In this document: one piece after another, positions 33,788 through 33,808 of the stretch
Layout: each line of letters begins with the position of its first letter
How positions within the stretch are numbered: the stretch's first letter is position 1
DNA from: Gammaproteobacteria bacterium
Lineage (GTDB): Bacteria > Pseudomonadota > Gammaproteobacteria > Natronospirales > JAJUFS01
DNA length: 33,808 nucleotides
Assembly (NCBI GenBank): GCA_029263725.1
Contig: JAJUFS010000010.1
Span: forward strand, 1-33,808
Direction of reading: 5' to 3'
Notes under the pieces: generated by a model
What the model was told of the DNA's origin: nothing
Seen by the model: only the letters and a program-made list of their open reading frames with translations
Database searches by the model: none
Translations under genes and position numbers: made by a program

Positions 33788-33808
33788 GGGAACCGCAGGC
33801 AAAAAGAA

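Overview
The window is a compact, GC-rich bacterial chromosome segment, almost fully coding, with many 4-nt ATGA/GTGA gene overlaps. An LPS-making Gram-negative is indicated by msbA, lpxK, kdsB, lolCD, exbBD and mfd. The gene orders nagZ / methylthioinosine phosphorylase / csiV / mfd and lolCD / DUF2062 / comEC / exbBD / lpxK / Trm112 / kdsB / phosphatase match those I recall for Pseudomonas and other Gammaproteobacteria. I would place it as a non-enteric gammaproteobacterium (Xanthomonadales/Nevskiales/Woeseiales-like are possibilities). The genus cannot be read from the sequence. No rRNA, tRNA or CRISPR array was seen.

Layout. (1) 1-270: the tail of an ISL3-type transposase and a terminator. 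(2) 268-6084, minus strand: an operon with its own promoter. It runs SagB-type flavin oxidoreductase, stand-alone histidine phosphotransfer (HPt) protein, small unknown protein, giant periplasmic-propeller hybrid histidine kinase. (3) 6206-13221, plus strand: PolB-type exonuclease, rlmD, CYTH triphosphatase, signal-less YkuD protein, a heptamer-built inverted repeat, nagZ, an MscS channel, hypoxanthine phosphoribosyltransferase, methylthioinosine phosphorylase and a small Rho-N-like protein. (4) 13225-19281, minus: mfd, csiV, ybaN-like and a PhoX-like protein. (5) 19476-21137, plus: a membrane protein and a DUF2235 hydrolase, ending at a bidirectional terminator. (6) 21237-23594, minus: BamE-like secreted protein, then aguA-aguB (agmatine to putrescine). 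(7) 23734-25654, plus: lolC-lolD. (8) 25655-26191, minus: DUF2062 membrane protein. (9) 26284-33787, plus: comEC, exbB, exbD, msbA, lpxK, Trm112-like, kdsB and a low-molecular-weight phosphatase. murB would be expected next.

How the genes work together. Groups 7 and 9 form a cell-envelope block covering lipoprotein release, lipid A flipping and phosphorylation, and Kdo activation. Group 3 joins peptidoglycan recycling (nagZ and perhaps the YkuD protein) to purine salvage: the phosphorylase releases hypoxanthine and the neighbouring transferase converts it to IMP. Group 2 is the least conventional part. It is a phosphorelay with a separate HPt and no output regulator, co-transcribed with a peptide-dehydrogenase-like flavoprotein.

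No gene-free stretch exceeds 300 bases. The longest gaps are 19282-19475 (two divergent promoters), 125-267 (terminator and a hairpin), 9253-9392 (heptamer inverted repeat), 23595-23733 (weak promoter signals), 6085-6205 (divergent promoters), 23165-23285 (GC hairpin) and 21138-21236 (terminator).
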